From assembly GCF_019444005.1 (NCBI RefSeq), contig NZ_CP049304.1, positions 1,798,001 to 1,862,000 of the forward strand: 64,000 bases of DNA, read 5' to 3'. A program made the position numbers and the translations under genes. The notes beneath the pieces are model-generated. The model was given only the letters and a program-made list of their open reading frames with translations, was not told the origin of the DNA and ran no database searches. Every line of letters starts with the position of its first letter. The first letter of the stretch is position 1. This stretch comes from Liquorilactobacillus nagelii DSM 13675. GTDB taxonomy: Bacteria; Bacillota; Bacilli; Lactobacillales; Lactobacillaceae. Shown one piece after another: positions 45,201 to 54,894 of the stretch.

Positions 45201-45937
45201 TCTTGAGCATCAGCCTGCTGCTCCAACAACCTAATTTGTGCTTGAAGTTCGGCTAACTGATCATGCAGTAATGGTTTTAATTGAGTTTGATAAAAATCAC
45301 TATCAACAAATGCTGACGCCACTGGCCACTGATAGCCATGGTTTAATTGCTGCAACCATTTTTGCGGATTCGGCCGTGCATTTGCAAACTCAAAAACTTT
45401 CATTACTACAGCCGTTAAGCCATCATCACTGCGATCATTGGAAAAGCTTTGAACCAACAATTCAAATAAAGGTGATGCCTCTTGGTACTTAGTTTCTCGA
45501 ACCTCATTCCAGACATCTTCTGCCAGTAGCTGACGCTCAGTTTGATCAGTTAATTGACGAAAAACGGGATCAAGTTGAATAACATAATAATATTGTTGGA
45601 CTATCCGTAAACAAAAAGCATCGATTGTACTGATTGCCGCCGTATTCAAATGTAGCAGCTGCTGCATCAACCAACTTTTCTCTTGCCGTTCATTTGTTTG
45701 ATTAATTGTTTGCTGTAATGATAACTGTATTCTTTCCCGCATTTCACTAGCAGCCGCTTTAGTAAACGTCACCACCAGCATTTGATCAATTCCGACTTTT
45801 TGCTGTAGCAAATACAACACACGTTCAACTAGAACCCGGGTTTTACCTGAACCAGCTGAAGCTGCCACCAAAACATTGCTACCACGCGCATGAATTGCTG
45901 CCTGCTGTGCTGGAGTATAATTAAGCTTTTGTGCCAT
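42203..45937 (-). CDS. addA: ATP-dependent helicase/nuclease subunit A (RexA/AddA)
   Basis: Large subunit of the double-strand-break repair exonuclease that processes DNA ends for RecA. The 1244-residue protein has the UvrD-type helicase: P-loop AASAGSGKTRVL (near 30), VDEYQDTNQLQ, GDVKQSIYGFRQAD, ENFRS, HSSKGLEFPVVFL and ALTRAEQKL, and a C-terminal nuclease domain with LFDYKTDYL. ATG 45937 follows GGAG and lies 17 bp inside the 3' end of addB, so the two are translationally coupled. Confidence 0.95.
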   Translation of the reverse strand: MAQKLNYTPAQQAAIHARGSNVLVAASAGSGKTRVLVERVLYLLQQKVGIDQMLVVTFTKAAASEMRERIQLSLQQTINQTNERQEKSWLMQQLLHLNTAAISTIDAFCLRIVQQYYYVIQLDPVFRQLTDQTERQLLAEDVWNEVRETKYQEASPLFELLVQSFSNDRSDDGLTAVVMKVFEFANARPNPQKWLQQLNHGYQWPVASAFVDSDFYQTQLKPLLHDQLAELQAQIRLLEQQADAQELTGLATALAKDQQQLRDLQSLLTSASWDQIQTAFNLFKLTRPKASKILPEQKAAKQQLMDQRKQLKLQFEKLTERFFTADEQQLRKINDQSSQLVGELSQTVQSFMQAFTNEKRRRHLLDFSDVEHLALQILGNQTKAGQQVRASLQEQFQEVLVDEYQDTNQLQEAILQQLTQPDPGNLFMVGDVKQSIYGFRQADPTMFLQKYQTFAQSDSPGQRILLAENFRSAANIDDFINLLFAQLMDPKIGGIAYDQAAQLKFGANYYPELPQDEVEIDLFNAADQTKQQEKAVDNSGPEPYQTDFSVDSKTQGEIRLVGRRIKKLLHSQQIYDRQTKKMRLVEPQDIALLVPTRNNNLLIMDEFQQLEIPVIIKDAQNYFQTVEIQIMLSFLQIIDNPVQDIPLVSVLRSPIVGLKENELAYLRITDRTGDYYAAVKKFQQQGPGQGATEFVLQLYRKITNFLQLLQHLRTFSRRAEIADLIWEIYDRTGFLDYVGGMPGGAQRQANLHALYERASAYEKMSYKGLFQFIRFVQRMQEQQHDLAAATAQTTPNAVQVMTIHSSKGLEFPVVFLVNATHQINQQDLRQNYLLDSTGGIGITWFDPQQRVKTATLTKVLLQDRAQKKLAAEQMRLLYVALTRAEQKLIITGSYSSRDEALKQWATAEQSQQLLLPDSLRQRTKSFMDWIGAGLFRHPAVSKIFEQQSASLTKLEEFGARFQFNWYSAADSPVVTPPDKLLQAKQPSKTAATQMTAIQAELEYQYPNQVLTSTTAYQSVSEIKRLFNDPDEAELDFMVSPQQPTPPARARRLVSADLNLPQFMEQNQTIKPTQLGTAVHLVLQKVSLEVAPTKTSLVKLVQSLVNAGMLTDKIAAQIDLTAILNFFASSLGQKILTHPQQVQREVPFSLLLPAEKLFPELATTTEDILVHGIIDGFLVTDQAVYLFDYKTDYLQPTDAAKEQQIIERYRGQLNLYAQALTKILQRSVVHKYLYLLRIGKLVEVK

Positions 45938-48900
45938 TGTTTTGGCTCCTTTCAATTTGAATAGCCGCTAAAACCTCTTTAGCTGACATTAAAGGCAGGC
46001 GATGATAATTATTTTCTGGCAACATTGCATCAAATTGCATAATCGCTTTAAACGGTGAATACTGCAAGGCTGACCGCTGATCGGGCCATAAAGCAGGGTC
46101 AATCGCCAAATCTCCAGCAAAAATTGTGGCTGCAGCTTTTTTAATTAATTGCTCATTTTGCCAGAGCAATAAATCTAATTGTTCTGGTGTAATCAATTGT
46201 GGATCCGTTCGACCAGTTGAAGAATAGTCACCGGCTTTTTTCCGTCGGAATGGATAAACCAACGAAACGCCACTTTGATCAGCCGTCAAATCTCCATCAA
46301 GAAGTTCTAATAGTTGTGGGTCAGCTAATAATAACCCGTCATATTTGTTTTTTTGCAACCAAGCTTTTTCAAATGAATTTTGATTAACAACTTTTAATTC
46401 CAATTTAGGATTTTGCAGATGCAAGTAAACTGCTCCAGCCGGTTTAGCCTGACGTCCCGGCACCAACAAATCAAAATTCTTAATCAAAGCTGATAAATAA
46501 GTCAACATTTGCAATGACATTCCGTAATACGCATCGCGATAGTTAAATTTATGCAAACTCGATTTGTAATCAACAATCCCCAAATACGTTTGATCACTAT
46601 TTTCCAATAAATCAATTCGATCTATCTTGCCTCGAACCTTAACTTGATGGTTTTGTGGCAAAGCAAATTCCAGTGGGCGCAACCCCTCCCGACTGCCAAC
46701 TTGTCCAAAAAGAACCTCAGTTTTGTATGGCCGAGCCTGTGAATGCTGTAATTGTTGGTGAATTGTCCAACTGACTTGTTGAATCGTTGCTGCTAACTGA
46801 CGACTAAGATAATCCATCCGAGCCGAACTATGCAAAATTTGGAATTGTGGTCGAGCCAACTGCTGCGGAATAATCTCATTCAAATATGCGGTTAACTCAG
46901 TTGCCGAGATTTGCGTCAAGTCTCTTTGCTCCGCCATTAATCGTCGATGCAGCTGATCAAGCACTGCATGGAAAAACTCACCAGTATTGGCCGGAGATAA
47001 TGCAAAAACATCCCTTTCTTTCAACTTTAAACCATATTTCAAAAAATAAGCATACTGGTTAGCATAAAATTCTTCCAATTTTGAAATAGAAGTATTGATA
47101 GTTTTGCCATATAACTTTTCAACTAAGTCTGGCTGTAGTTTTTCTGGTTGATTGCGATAATTTAAACTAGCAAAAACTCGGTTCGCCAAATCACCAACCT
47201 GTACATCCCGTTTTAACCACGCAGCTAGTGAAACAAATGCCGCTGGTAACTGGCGTCCATTTTTACGTGCCAGGTTTAGTAATTGCGTCACAACTGGTCG
47301 TTTAGCTCCAGAAAAATGTCGTTGAAATTCAGTAAGCGTAATATCCGCCTCTGGTTCTTGACCGACATGCTGGGCTTTCAGGGAGAATAACTGTTTAATT
47401 TGTTTAACATAGGGTGAAATTGCTAATTTTTCACCATCAGTTCCTTGTTCCGGAAAAGACAATACTAACCGAGTTGCTGGTGCTAAAAAGGCCAAGTAAG
47501 CTAAATAATTCTCACCGGCCAGCTGGACATCACTAGTTTCGGCTAAATCAAGCTGATCTTCAGGCAAACTGTCTCCTAATTGTAATCGATCGCTATCTGA
47601 CAACAAATTAGGGCGAACTACATGATCTGGCATAACTGCACTAGTTGCCCCAATTACAAAAACTGTCTGACTTTGATTTAGTTGTGCCATCCCGGTTTCA
47701 GTGATAGTAACTTGATCAAGGGTTGATGGTACTTGGCTATATTGTGCGCCCGCAAAGCCGCTTAATAACAATTCTTTGAAACTTGCTGGATCAAATGGCC
47801 GTTCTCCCAACACTAAAACATACTCATCAAGCAAATGGACAAAAGTATTCCACGTTTCTTCTGGTCGACTGGCGGCTGTTAAATCACCAGCAGCTAGGGC
47901 CTGATCACGCCAAACTAACAACTGGCGTCCAACTCCATTGTTCAATAAAAATCGGCATAATAACTGAGCAGCTGCTTTTCCAGTTTTAGCTTGCTCAAAT
48001 TTTTTGAAGAATGGTGGTAAAGTTTCTTTGATGAAATGCCGGATTAGATTAACTTGTTGGGTTTGCTTTTCTTCTCGTGTCGTAATAACCCGCTGCTGAT
48101 CATTAGCATCAAAACGATAAAAAGTCCAATCCTTCTGCTGTAACCAATTTTTACCCGTCATTCCCGTTTGCAATAACAGATTCTCAGTCAAATCCAAGCA
48201 CTGACGAAATTCGCTTAGATCCATAGCTTGCCCTGTGGACGTTTGTGGCAACAGTAATTCTGTTTTTAATAACCTCATCAAATCATCATAACGGTAAAAA
48301 TTGTCATGTACATCAAATAAAGCGCTTAGTAACTCTACTAATGGGTGTGAACTCATCTCATGTTGCAGGTCAACAAAACATGGAATTTGATACTGACGAA
48401 AAATTGGTTCAATGATATTGCGATACAAGTCTAAATGACGTGTCATCACTACAAAATCACGATAATGAAGGTTTTCTTGCTGAACATAGTGTTTAATCTG
48501 ACCGGCAACTTCTCGAATCTCTGCTTGGCGATCGGTTGCTGCAACTAATTGCAAATGGTCCGAAGTCGGTGCTGTTGTTGGCTTTACGGGTTCCAATCGT
48601 GATTGCCTAATCCAAGCTGTTTCTAATTGACACAGCAATGGATCGGTAACCCGTTGCCAAGTCGTCTGAGTTAAGTCTTCCACCTCAAACTTAATGTGTT
48701 TGCTATGCAGGTAATTAGCTAAATGAAAATACAGTCGTTCAGAGCGGTAAAATAAATCATTTGGTGATGGGAAATCAAGCGGTAAAGCCGCTAATTGTTT
48801 GGCTGGCAACGAACGACCAGCAATACCAGCAACATCAGTCACTAAGGAAATCACTACTTCAGCAGCTTGAGAACAAAGTGCTTTTACTAAAGCCAGTTCC

Positions 48901-49547
48901 TGCTGATTAAATTGTGAAAAACCAGTAATGTAAAAATGACTGTGAGTTAAATCTTCCTTGGCTAGTTGTTCCTGTAAAATCGGTAATAATCCCTCACTAC
49001 CCAGAAATTGTTGTTGTGTTTGTTGAATAAAGTATTGATAAATAACTGCTAAGTCATGCATCTTAGCTTGTAAGCTGGCTGAAAAGTTCACATTCTGAGC
49101 TAATTCGGTCAAATCAGCAGCCGAAAGTCCATTTTGTTGAAGTTCCGTCAACTGCTGACTAAGTTGCGTAATAAAGCCGATTTGAGCGTGCTCTCCTCTA
49201 AAAATCGTCAAATCAGCTTGATGATCCTGTAAAATGGCCGCTACTAACATATTGATCCCAGCACTTGAAAGTCGAGGAATTTGATAGACAGGTGTGTCCT
49301 TGAGAAAATACCAAGCCAAGCGTGTGAAAGAAAAAACCTGAACTGTTTGTTCTGCAAACAAGCCACTAATTTTTTCAAATGAGCGCAGACCGCGCAATAC
49401 TTTGACCTCAGCAGCAAATTTAATATGGTTCGGAACTAAATAAAAAAACTTATCAGTTGGTTGATACTGCCTTTTTTGTGCTAATTGACTAATCAATGCT
49501 TGTTGATGATCAGCTGAGGCTTTCCCTAAAATAAACTTAACTCCCAC
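45921..49547 (-). CDS. addB: ATP-dependent nuclease subunit B (RexB/AddB)
   Basis: Partner subunit that helps recognise Chi-like signals and carries the second nuclease. The product has the RexB N-terminal start FILGKASADHQQAL without a canonical Walker A, a long inactive helicase-like body (KAYSFTRL-type segments) and a nuclease C-terminus with GKIDRIDLLE and LGIVDYKSS. GTG 49547 is preferred to ATG 49556 because the GGAG sits directly against the ATG, giving 1208 residues. No Fe-S cysteine set typical of Bacillus AddB is evident, as usual for RexB. Confidence 0.93.
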   Translation of the reverse strand: MGVKFILGKASADHQQALISQLAQKRQYQPTDKFFYLVPNHIKFAAEVKVLRGLRSFEKISGLFAEQTVQVFSFTRLAWYFLKDTPVYQIPRLSSAGINMLVAAILQDHQADLTIFRGEHAQIGFITQLSQQLTELQQNGLSAADLTELAQNVNFSASLQAKMHDLAVIYQYFIQQTQQQFLGSEGLLPILQEQLAKEDLTHSHFYITGFSQFNQQELALVKALCSQAAEVVISLVTDVAGIAGRSLPAKQLAALPLDFPSPNDLFYRSERLYFHLANYLHSKHIKFEVEDLTQTTWQRVTDPLLCQLETAWIRQSRLEPVKPTTAPTSDHLQLVAATDRQAEIREVAGQIKHYVQQENLHYRDFVVMTRHLDLYRNIIEPIFRQYQIPCFVDLQHEMSSHPLVELLSALFDVHDNFYRYDDLMRLLKTELLLPQTSTGQAMDLSEFRQCLDLTENLLLQTGMTGKNWLQQKDWTFYRFDANDQQRVITTREEKQTQQVNLIRHFIKETLPPFFKKFEQAKTGKAAAQLLCRFLLNNGVGRQLLVWRDQALAAGDLTAASRPEETWNTFVHLLDEYVLVLGERPFDPASFKELLLSGFAGAQYSQVPSTLDQVTITETGMAQLNQSQTVFVIGATSAVMPDHVVRPNLLSDSDRLQLGDSLPEDQLDLAETSDVQLAGENYLAYLAFLAPATRLVLSFPEQGTDGEKLAISPYVKQIKQLFSLKAQHVGQEPEADITLTEFQRHFSGAKRPVVTQLLNLARKNGRQLPAAFVSLAAWLKRDVQVGDLANRVFASLNYRNQPEKLQPDLVEKLYGKTINTSISKLEEFYANQYAYFLKYGLKLKERDVFALSPANTGEFFHAVLDQLHRRLMAEQRDLTQISATELTAYLNEIIPQQLARPQFQILHSSARMDYLSRQLAATIQQVSWTIHQQLQHSQARPYKTEVLFGQVGSREGLRPLEFALPQNHQVKVRGKIDRIDLLENSDQTYLGIVDYKSSLHKFNYRDAYYGMSLQMLTYLSALIKNFDLLVPGRQAKPAGAVYLHLQNPKLELKVVNQNSFEKAWLQKNKYDGLLLADPQLLELLDGDLTADQSGVSLVYPFRRKKAGDYSSTGRTDPQLITPEQLDLLLWQNEQLIKKAAATIFAGDLAIDPALWPDQRSALQYSPFKAIMQFDAMLPENNYHRLPLMSAKEVLAAIQIERSQNNGTKA

Positions 49548-49623
49548 TTTTCCCATCTCCTTAAACGAAACTCATAATTTCATTTTAGCATTATTCCAAC
49601 TAGATTAAAGATTCACTGATTAC

Positions 49624-49663
49624 AAAAAAACGGCATGCTTTCGATTTATAATCGCATCCCGTT
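49624..49663 (-). terminator. Terminator after pepC
   Basis: AACGGGATGC pairs with GCATGCCGTT (49663-49629) with an inner CGATT/AATCG stem, followed by seven T residues on the minus strand. Confidence 0.75.
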
Positions 49664-49684
49664 AATTACAAAAATTTATATTTT

Positions 49685-51001
49685 TTAGGCTAATGAATCC
49701 CATGGCGCAAGATTCTTAACCGGTTGATTTAACAAAGCTTTTTCATTAGCATGTAAATAATCTTTCTTAACAATTACTTCATAAACATAATCATCAAACC
49801 ACTGATCGCTCATCACGAAATAACCTTGATCACCAATTTTTTCTCCCCAGCTATTTTCGACTTTCCACTTACGCGGCTGATTGTCAACTAAGTCTACTCC
49901 GACCAAAGTCATTGCATGCGAAACACCAGCTTCATGACTTTGCAGTCGATCAGCTTTGGTTAACTGCAAATCAACTCCAAATAACTCGGATTTAGCAAAA
50001 AATTCTGGCGCCAAAATTCCTTGCTGCCGATCCAGATCCTTTAAAACATCATTACCAAACCAAACAGTTTCACCGGCCTGCAGCTGAGCAATTGCTGCTG
50101 CTTTTAAAGCACTTATGGTTGTGTTAACAAAAGTATTTTTTTTACCATTAAAAATGTAGTCTTGGCTAGGTAACCCATAAACTTGATTTAACTCGTGGTC
50201 GGGCGCATTAGTTAAACAAACATATTGATTAAAATCCCAGGTAAAGTATTTAGTCAAAAACTGTTGCGGAGTTAATTGACCTACCGTATGATACTTTTTA
50301 TCATCATCTCGATAAGCAAAGTCAAACTGACGCGGTGGTTCACCAAAAGCATAAACCAGGATTCGATAAATTTCCGCTAAACTATTTAATTTTAATTGTT
50401 TTAACTCAGCGGAGTTTTTGCCAGCGGCAGCAGCTTTTCGTAACTCCAAGCCGTCCTTGCGCAGTTTCAGCTGCAAAACTTCATTCATTTCGTCGGTCTT
50501 ACTGCTATTATATGTTTCTGGCATCACAGCTTGTGGAACAACACCATACTTGGTAATTAATGCCGCTGCATTCGCCCACTGACCGCCATCACTGTCTGGA
50601 GCTGCAAATAAATCGGCCGTTTGCCGCTCATCCAATGATTGATCCGCCGTTGCCAAAACTCTTTCGAAAAATTGATTGGCTTTTTCTAAACGGTCATAAA
50701 AAGCATTATAATTTTGTGATAGCTCAAAATCCTTGCAATGATACTTTTGAGCAAACTGATGTCGCATCGTATTCAACGTTGAAAAAAGCCAACAACGACC
50801 ACTTTTTTTCTGATTAGTAACTTTCCCGATTGGTAGTTCAATGGAGAATACTCGATCTAATTGGCTTTTAGCTGCAATGTTTTCACTTGCTGCTGCTACA
50901 CCATTATTTTGTACTGCCCGTGCAATTACTTGTTGTACCGGTTGCTTTTCAAATAATTGATGAAACTTTTCTAAATCAGCTGTTGTAATATCTTTTGTCA
51001 T
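49685..51001 (-). CDS. pepC: Aminopeptidase C (bleomycin hydrolase family)
   Basis: Cytosolic cysteine aminopeptidase (family C1B), cutting N-terminal residues from imported peptides. The 438-residue product has the nucleophile in QKKSGRCWLFSTLNTMRH, the His in VSHAMTLVGVDL and the Asn in VENSWGE, in papain order. The C-terminal NLAPWDSLA is the tail that normally reaches into the active site. It follows the carbonic anhydrase gene by 24 bp. Confidence 0.96.
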   Translation of the reverse strand: MTKDITTADLEKFHQLFEKQPVQQVIARAVQNNGVAAASENIAAKSQLDRVFSIELPIGKVTNQKKSGRCWLFSTLNTMRHQFAQKYHCKDFELSQNYNAFYDRLEKANQFFERVLATADQSLDERQTADLFAAPDSDGGQWANAAALITKYGVVPQAVMPETYNSSKTDEMNEVLQLKLRKDGLELRKAAAAGKNSAELKQLKLNSLAEIYRILVYAFGEPPRQFDFAYRDDDKKYHTVGQLTPQQFLTKYFTWDFNQYVCLTNAPDHELNQVYGLPSQDYIFNGKKNTFVNTTISALKAAAIAQLQAGETVWFGNDVLKDLDRQQGILAPEFFAKSELFGVDLQLTKADRLQSHEAGVSHAMTLVGVDLVDNQPRKWKVENSWGEKIGDQGYFVMSDQWFDDYVYEVIVKKDYLHANEKALLNQPVKNLAPWDSLA

Positions 51002-51025
51002 TGAGCTATCCCCTTTTGTATCAAA

Positions 51026-51685
51026 TTAATGTTTTTGAGCAGCATAAAGTTTAATTGGTCGTTTCAATAAAGGCTGACAATCACGCGCATTAGCTGAGGA
51101 AAATAATTGTGCTAATCGCTCCAGCTGCTCAGAGGTGGCTGAAAGAGGTGTAGTTGCCACCCACCATTCAACACCACGTGTTAATGGTGGAGTTGTCAAA
51201 GAACCCAAGTAATTATAAAACCCTTCTTTTTGTCCAGCAAGCATCGTTGCTAGATCAAGTTCAGCAAAAAAGTTCGTTTTTTGCCCTTCAGCTAAATTAA
51301 AAGCTTGATAAAATGGGTTTAAACTTAACATTTCATCACCGATTTTAACTGTAAAAGCAATGACAGCTAAGTGCCCAATTGCGTCTTGATGAACAAAATG
51401 CCATTCACAAGGGAATTGGTGTTCATTTAAATAATGTTCAGCTGGAAAATGAAAATGTAATTGTTTAAAAATAAAGGACCGACCTAGCAGGCGGATCCTC
51501 CCTGAACCATTAAATTGTAAATTATTTCCGCGATGCTCAATTGAAGTAAACTGATATGATGTTTCCGCTTGAAGTGGTTGAGCTGCAAGTTTAACTTGTT
51601 CAGCCATTTTAAGATCAAGTTTGATTGGTGATTGCCAAGGATCAAGCTCTGAATTCCATTTTTTTTGGTTTTGATAGTCTAACAT
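51026..51685 (-). CDS. Alpha-class carbonic anhydrase, cytosolic
   Basis: Interconverts CO2 and bicarbonate, which carboxylations in pyrimidine, arginine and fatty acid synthesis need. The alpha-class zinc site is visible: FKQLHFHFPAEH (two His) and EWHFVHQD (third His), with QSPIKL and LGSLTTPPLTRGVEW. At 219 residues it has no signal peptide, unlike most bacterial alpha enzymes. ATG 51685 has GGAGG at seven bases. Lies between prs and pepC with short gaps on both sides. Confidence 0.9.
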   Translation of the reverse strand: MLDYQNQKKWNSELDPWQSPIKLDLKMAEQVKLAAQPLQAETSYQFTSIEHRGNNLQFNGSGRIRLLGRSFIFKQLHFHFPAEHYLNEHQFPCEWHFVHQDAIGHLAVIAFTVKIGDEMLSLNPFYQAFNLAEGQKTNFFAELDLATMLAGQKEGFYNYLGSLTTPPLTRGVEWWVATTPLSATSEQLERLAQLFSSANARDCQPLLKRPIKLYAAQKH

Positions 51686-51705
51686 CATATCACCTCCAAA
51701 ATTAA

Positions 51706-52695
51706 TTAAATTTCATGTTTGCTAAACAGTGAATCAACTGATTGATTATGGTAAATTAAATCAATTGCCTTTGCAAAGGTTTGAGAAACGGACAAAATTT
51801 TCAATTTCTTAAATTGCTTATCGTTTGGTACCATAATTGTATCAGTTGCAACAATTTCAGTATAATCCGATTTTTGTAATCGAGCAGCAGCTCCATCCGA
51901 CAAAATTGGATGTGTCGCGCAGGCGTAGATTTCAGTGGCCCCAGCTGCTTTAAGCGACTTAGCTGCCACCGTGAGTTTGCTGCCGGTATCAATTAAATCA
52001 TCAAAAACAATACACCGCCGACCAGCAACATCACCAATAATTGTAGCTGCTTCATCTTGAATTGCACGATCATGGTTGCCGGCTACCTCTTCATCTCGCT
52101 TATCAACAATCGCAATCGGTGCTTTCAAAAGTGTTGCCAAATTTCGAGCGGCTTTAACACCATTATGATCCGGAGCTACTACCACAACGTCATTTTGAAT
52201 TCCCCGTGAAATAAAATAACGCGCTTGGACAAAAATAGCTAACAAGTGGTCCACTGGAATATTGAAAAATCCTTGTAATTGTCCAGCATGTAAATCCATT
52301 GTAACAATTCGATCTGCGCCAGCTAATTGTAAGAAATTAGCAATTAGCTTAGCAGTAATCGGTTCGCGTGGACGCGCCTTGCGATCTGCTCGGGCATACC
52401 CATAGTATGGCAAAACGATATTAATCGTCCCAGCACTTGATCGGCGCAAAGCATCAATCATTATCATCAATTCCATGAAATTTTCATTGACGGGATCTGA
52501 AATTGATTGAATGACAAATACATCAGCTCCACGAATGCTTTCATTGATATTAATCTGAATTTCACCATCACTAAAATGTTTCACTGACACCTGACTTAAT
52601 GGTTGTCCCAGTTCAGCTGCAATTTTTTCTGCTAACGCAGGATTTGAATTCAACGAAAATAATTTCAGAGCTGCTCCAGTCTGTTTGTTGCTCAT
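51706..52695 (-). CDS. prs: Ribose-phosphate pyrophosphokinase (PRPP synthetase)
   Basis: Makes PRPP from ribose-5-phosphate and ATP for nucleotide, His and Trp synthesis. The 329-residue product has VIQSISDPVNENFMELMIM, YYGYARADRK, MDLHAGQLQGFF and the PRPP-binding CIVFDDLIDTG. ATG 52695 is chosen on TTTTGGAGG spacing. Lactobacilli often carry a second, shorter or divergent prs; this one, placed between pro and peptidase genes, may be that secondary copy, which would need the rest of the genome to confirm. Confidence 0.94.
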   Translation of the reverse strand: MSNKQTGAALKLFSLNSNPALAEKIAAELGQPLSQVSVKHFSDGEIQININESIRGADVFVIQSISDPVNENFMELMIMIDALRRSSAGTINIVLPYYGYARADRKARPREPITAKLIANFLQLAGADRIVTMDLHAGQLQGFFNIPVDHLLAIFVQARYFISRGIQNDVVVVAPDHNGVKAARNLATLLKAPIAIVDKRDEEVAGNHDRAIQDEAATIIGDVAGRRCIVFDDLIDTGSKLTVAAKSLKAAGATEIYACATHPILSDGAAARLQKSDYTEIVATDTIMVPNDKQFKKLKILSVSQTFAKAIDLIYHNQSVDSLFSKHEI

Positions 52696-52767
52696 AATTG
52701 CCTCCAAAAGTAGTATTTTAATTAATTATAACTAACTAACCAAGCAAATTCTATCCTTTCGGCGAAA

Positions 52768-54015
52768 TTACTTACGAATCTGTCCATTACCACGGACTAA
52801 ATACTTCGTCGTTGTTAATTCAGGCAACCCCATTGGCCCACGAGCATGTAATTTTTGAGTCGAAATTCCAATTTCTGCCCCAAAACCATATTCAAAACCG
52901 TCTGTAAACCGCGATGATGCATTTACGTAAACAGCTGCTGCATCAACCAGTGACAAAAAGCGCTCACTATTTTCATAATTTTGCGTAATTATCGTTTCCG
53001 AATGTTTCGTGCCATATTGGTTAATATGCTCAATTGCTGTTTCCATCGATGGAACAACTTTAACTGCTAAAATTAAATCATTATATTCAGTTTTCCAATC
53101 AGCCATTGTAGCTGGAACTACGGCCGCACCTAATATCTGTTGAACAGCTTGATCGCCACGGATTTCAACACCTGCTGTCGTTAATTTAGCCGCCAATTCT
53201 GGCAGAAAATCAGCCGCAATTTTTTCATGAACTAATAATTTTTCCATTGCATTACAAACCGATGGCCGTTGACACTTAGCGTTTAAAATAATTCTTTCAG
53301 CCATTGCAAAATCTGCTGACTGGTCAACATAGACATGGCAATTCCCTGCTCCAGTTTCAATCACCGGTACCGTTGCGTGCTGAACAACTGCTTGAATTAA
53401 GCGCGAGCTTCCCCGGGGAATCAAAACATCCACATAATCCGTCAGCTGCATTAATTGATTGGCTGTTTCATGAGCAGGATCACTGATCACTTGAATCGCA
53501 TTTGCAGGTAAATTCAGCTTTGATAACGCTTGTTGCATTACGGCTCCAACCTGTAAATTAGTTTTAAGAGCTTCCTTACCGCCACGCAAAATAACTGCAT
53601 TCCCAGATTTAAAACAAAGTGCCGCTGCATCAGCCGTAACATTAGGACGAGCCTCATAAATAATACCAATTACACCTAGCGGTACATGCTGTTGAACAAT
53701 CTGCAATCCAGCATGGTTAACCCAACCGCGTTCCACTACTCCAATTGGGTCCGGTAAATTAGCAACCTGTTCCATTCCTTGAGCCATTTGGTTAATTCTT
53801 TCGCTTGTTAATCGCAAACGATCAATGAATTTTGCTGGGAGTTTATCTGCCAATTGCAAGTCCTGCTGATTAGCAGCTAGAATCGCAGCTTGATTTGTTC
53901 GCAAAGCTTGAGCCATTGCCAACAAAGCCTGATTTTTAACCGTTGTTGCTAATTGACCTAACACAAAAGCAGCTTGTTGAGCTTGTTGACCAATCTGTTC
54001 TAATTCACTTATCAC
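52768..54015 (-). CDS. proA: Gamma-glutamyl phosphate reductase
   Basis: Second enzyme of proline synthesis, reducing glutamyl-5-phosphate with NADPH. The 415-residue product has the aldehyde dehydrogenase-like fold with LGVIGIIYEARPNVTADAAALCFKSGNAVILRGG, the catalytic Cys in KCQRPSVCNAMEKLL and FTDGFEYGFGAEIGISTQKLHARGP. It is 17 bp downstream of proB in a standard proBA operon. Confidence 0.96.
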   Translation of the reverse strand: MISELEQIGQQAQQAAFVLGQLATTVKNQALLAMAQALRTNQAAILAANQQDLQLADKLPAKFIDRLRLTSERINQMAQGMEQVANLPDPIGVVERGWVNHAGLQIVQQHVPLGVIGIIYEARPNVTADAAALCFKSGNAVILRGGKEALKTNLQVGAVMQQALSKLNLPANAIQVISDPAHETANQLMQLTDYVDVLIPRGSSRLIQAVVQHATVPVIETGAGNCHVYVDQSADFAMAERIILNAKCQRPSVCNAMEKLLVHEKIAADFLPELAAKLTTAGVEIRGDQAVQQILGAAVVPATMADWKTEYNDLILAVKVVPSMETAIEHINQYGTKHSETIITQNYENSERFLSLVDAAAVYVNASSRFTDGFEYGFGAEIGISTQKLHARGPMGLPELTTTKYLVRGNGQIRK

Positions 54016-54032
54016 TTGCAGCTCCTCCTTAG

Positions 54033-54824
54033 TTATCCTTGAAAAAGAGTTCCAACTTCTTCGCCAGCAATTAGTTTAAAAATTATTGACGGATTTTTAC
54101 CACTAGCTAAAATCATTGAACTGCCGGCTTGCAGCATCATTTGTGCAGCCTTAAGCTTAGTTGTCATTCCTCCGGTTCCCAACCGCGTTCCACTACCACC
54201 AGCATGTTGAAATAACTGTTCGTCAATTCGTTTGACTTGTTTGATTAAAGTAGCATCCGTAAATTTTCGGGGATTTTTATCATAGAATCCCTCAATATCT
54301 GACAACATAACCAGCAAATCAGCTTTGATTGCCGTAGCAACTAAAGCTGACAGCTGATCATTGTCACCAAAACGGGTATGATGATCAAGTTCATCAACTG
54401 CCACAGTATCATTTTCATTGACAATTGGAATTACTCCGGCTTTCAATAAGCTTTCAAATGTATTTAAAACATTTTCTCGGCTAGTCGGGAAATCGACGAC
54501 ATCATGCGTTAAAAGAATTTGCCCAATCTTTTGACCATACATAGAAAATCTTTGCTGATAAACAGTCATTAATTCCGTTTGACCAATTGCGGCAATTGCT
54601 TGCTGTTCTGGAATTGCAGCTGGTCTTTGGGTCATTCCCAGCTGTCCCAGCCCCGCTCCGATAGCTCCTGAAGATACCAAAACTACTTGCTTTCCCTCGT
54701 TAACCAATCCACTCAATGTATAACATAACTGATCAATTGCGATTAAATTAAGTTTACCATTCGGGTGAATCAAAGTGCTGGTGCCAATTTTAACGACAAT
54801 TCTTGTTGCTGCCAGCTCACGCAT
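54033..54824 (-). CDS. proB: Glutamate 5-kinase (short form)
   Basis: Phosphorylates glutamate, the first committed step of proline synthesis. The 263-residue product is an amino-acid-kinase fold: VVKIGTSTL, VLVSSGAIGAGLGQLG, NENDTVAVDE and GSGTRLGTGGMTTKLKAA. The C-terminal PUA domain of longer ProB proteins is absent, as in several lactic bacteria. First gene of the proBA operon; no T-box is seen upstream. Confidence 0.95.
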   Translation of the reverse strand: MRELAATRIVVKIGTSTLIHPNGKLNLIAIDQLCYTLSGLVNEGKQVVLVSSGAIGAGLGQLGMTQRPAAIPEQQAIAAIGQTELMTVYQQRFSMYGQKIGQILLTHDVVDFPTSRENVLNTFESLLKAGVIPIVNENDTVAVDELDHHTRFGDNDQLSALVATAIKADLLVMLSDIEGFYDKNPRKFTDATLIKQVKRIDEQLFQHAGGSGTRLGTGGMTTKLKAAQMMLQAGSSMILASGKNPSIIFKLIAGEEVGTLFQG

Positions 54825-54894
54825 AGATTACTTCACTCTTTCTATATTATTAATTAAGTAGATTTTAGCAGTCAAATTAGTAAAGCTCAACGAT

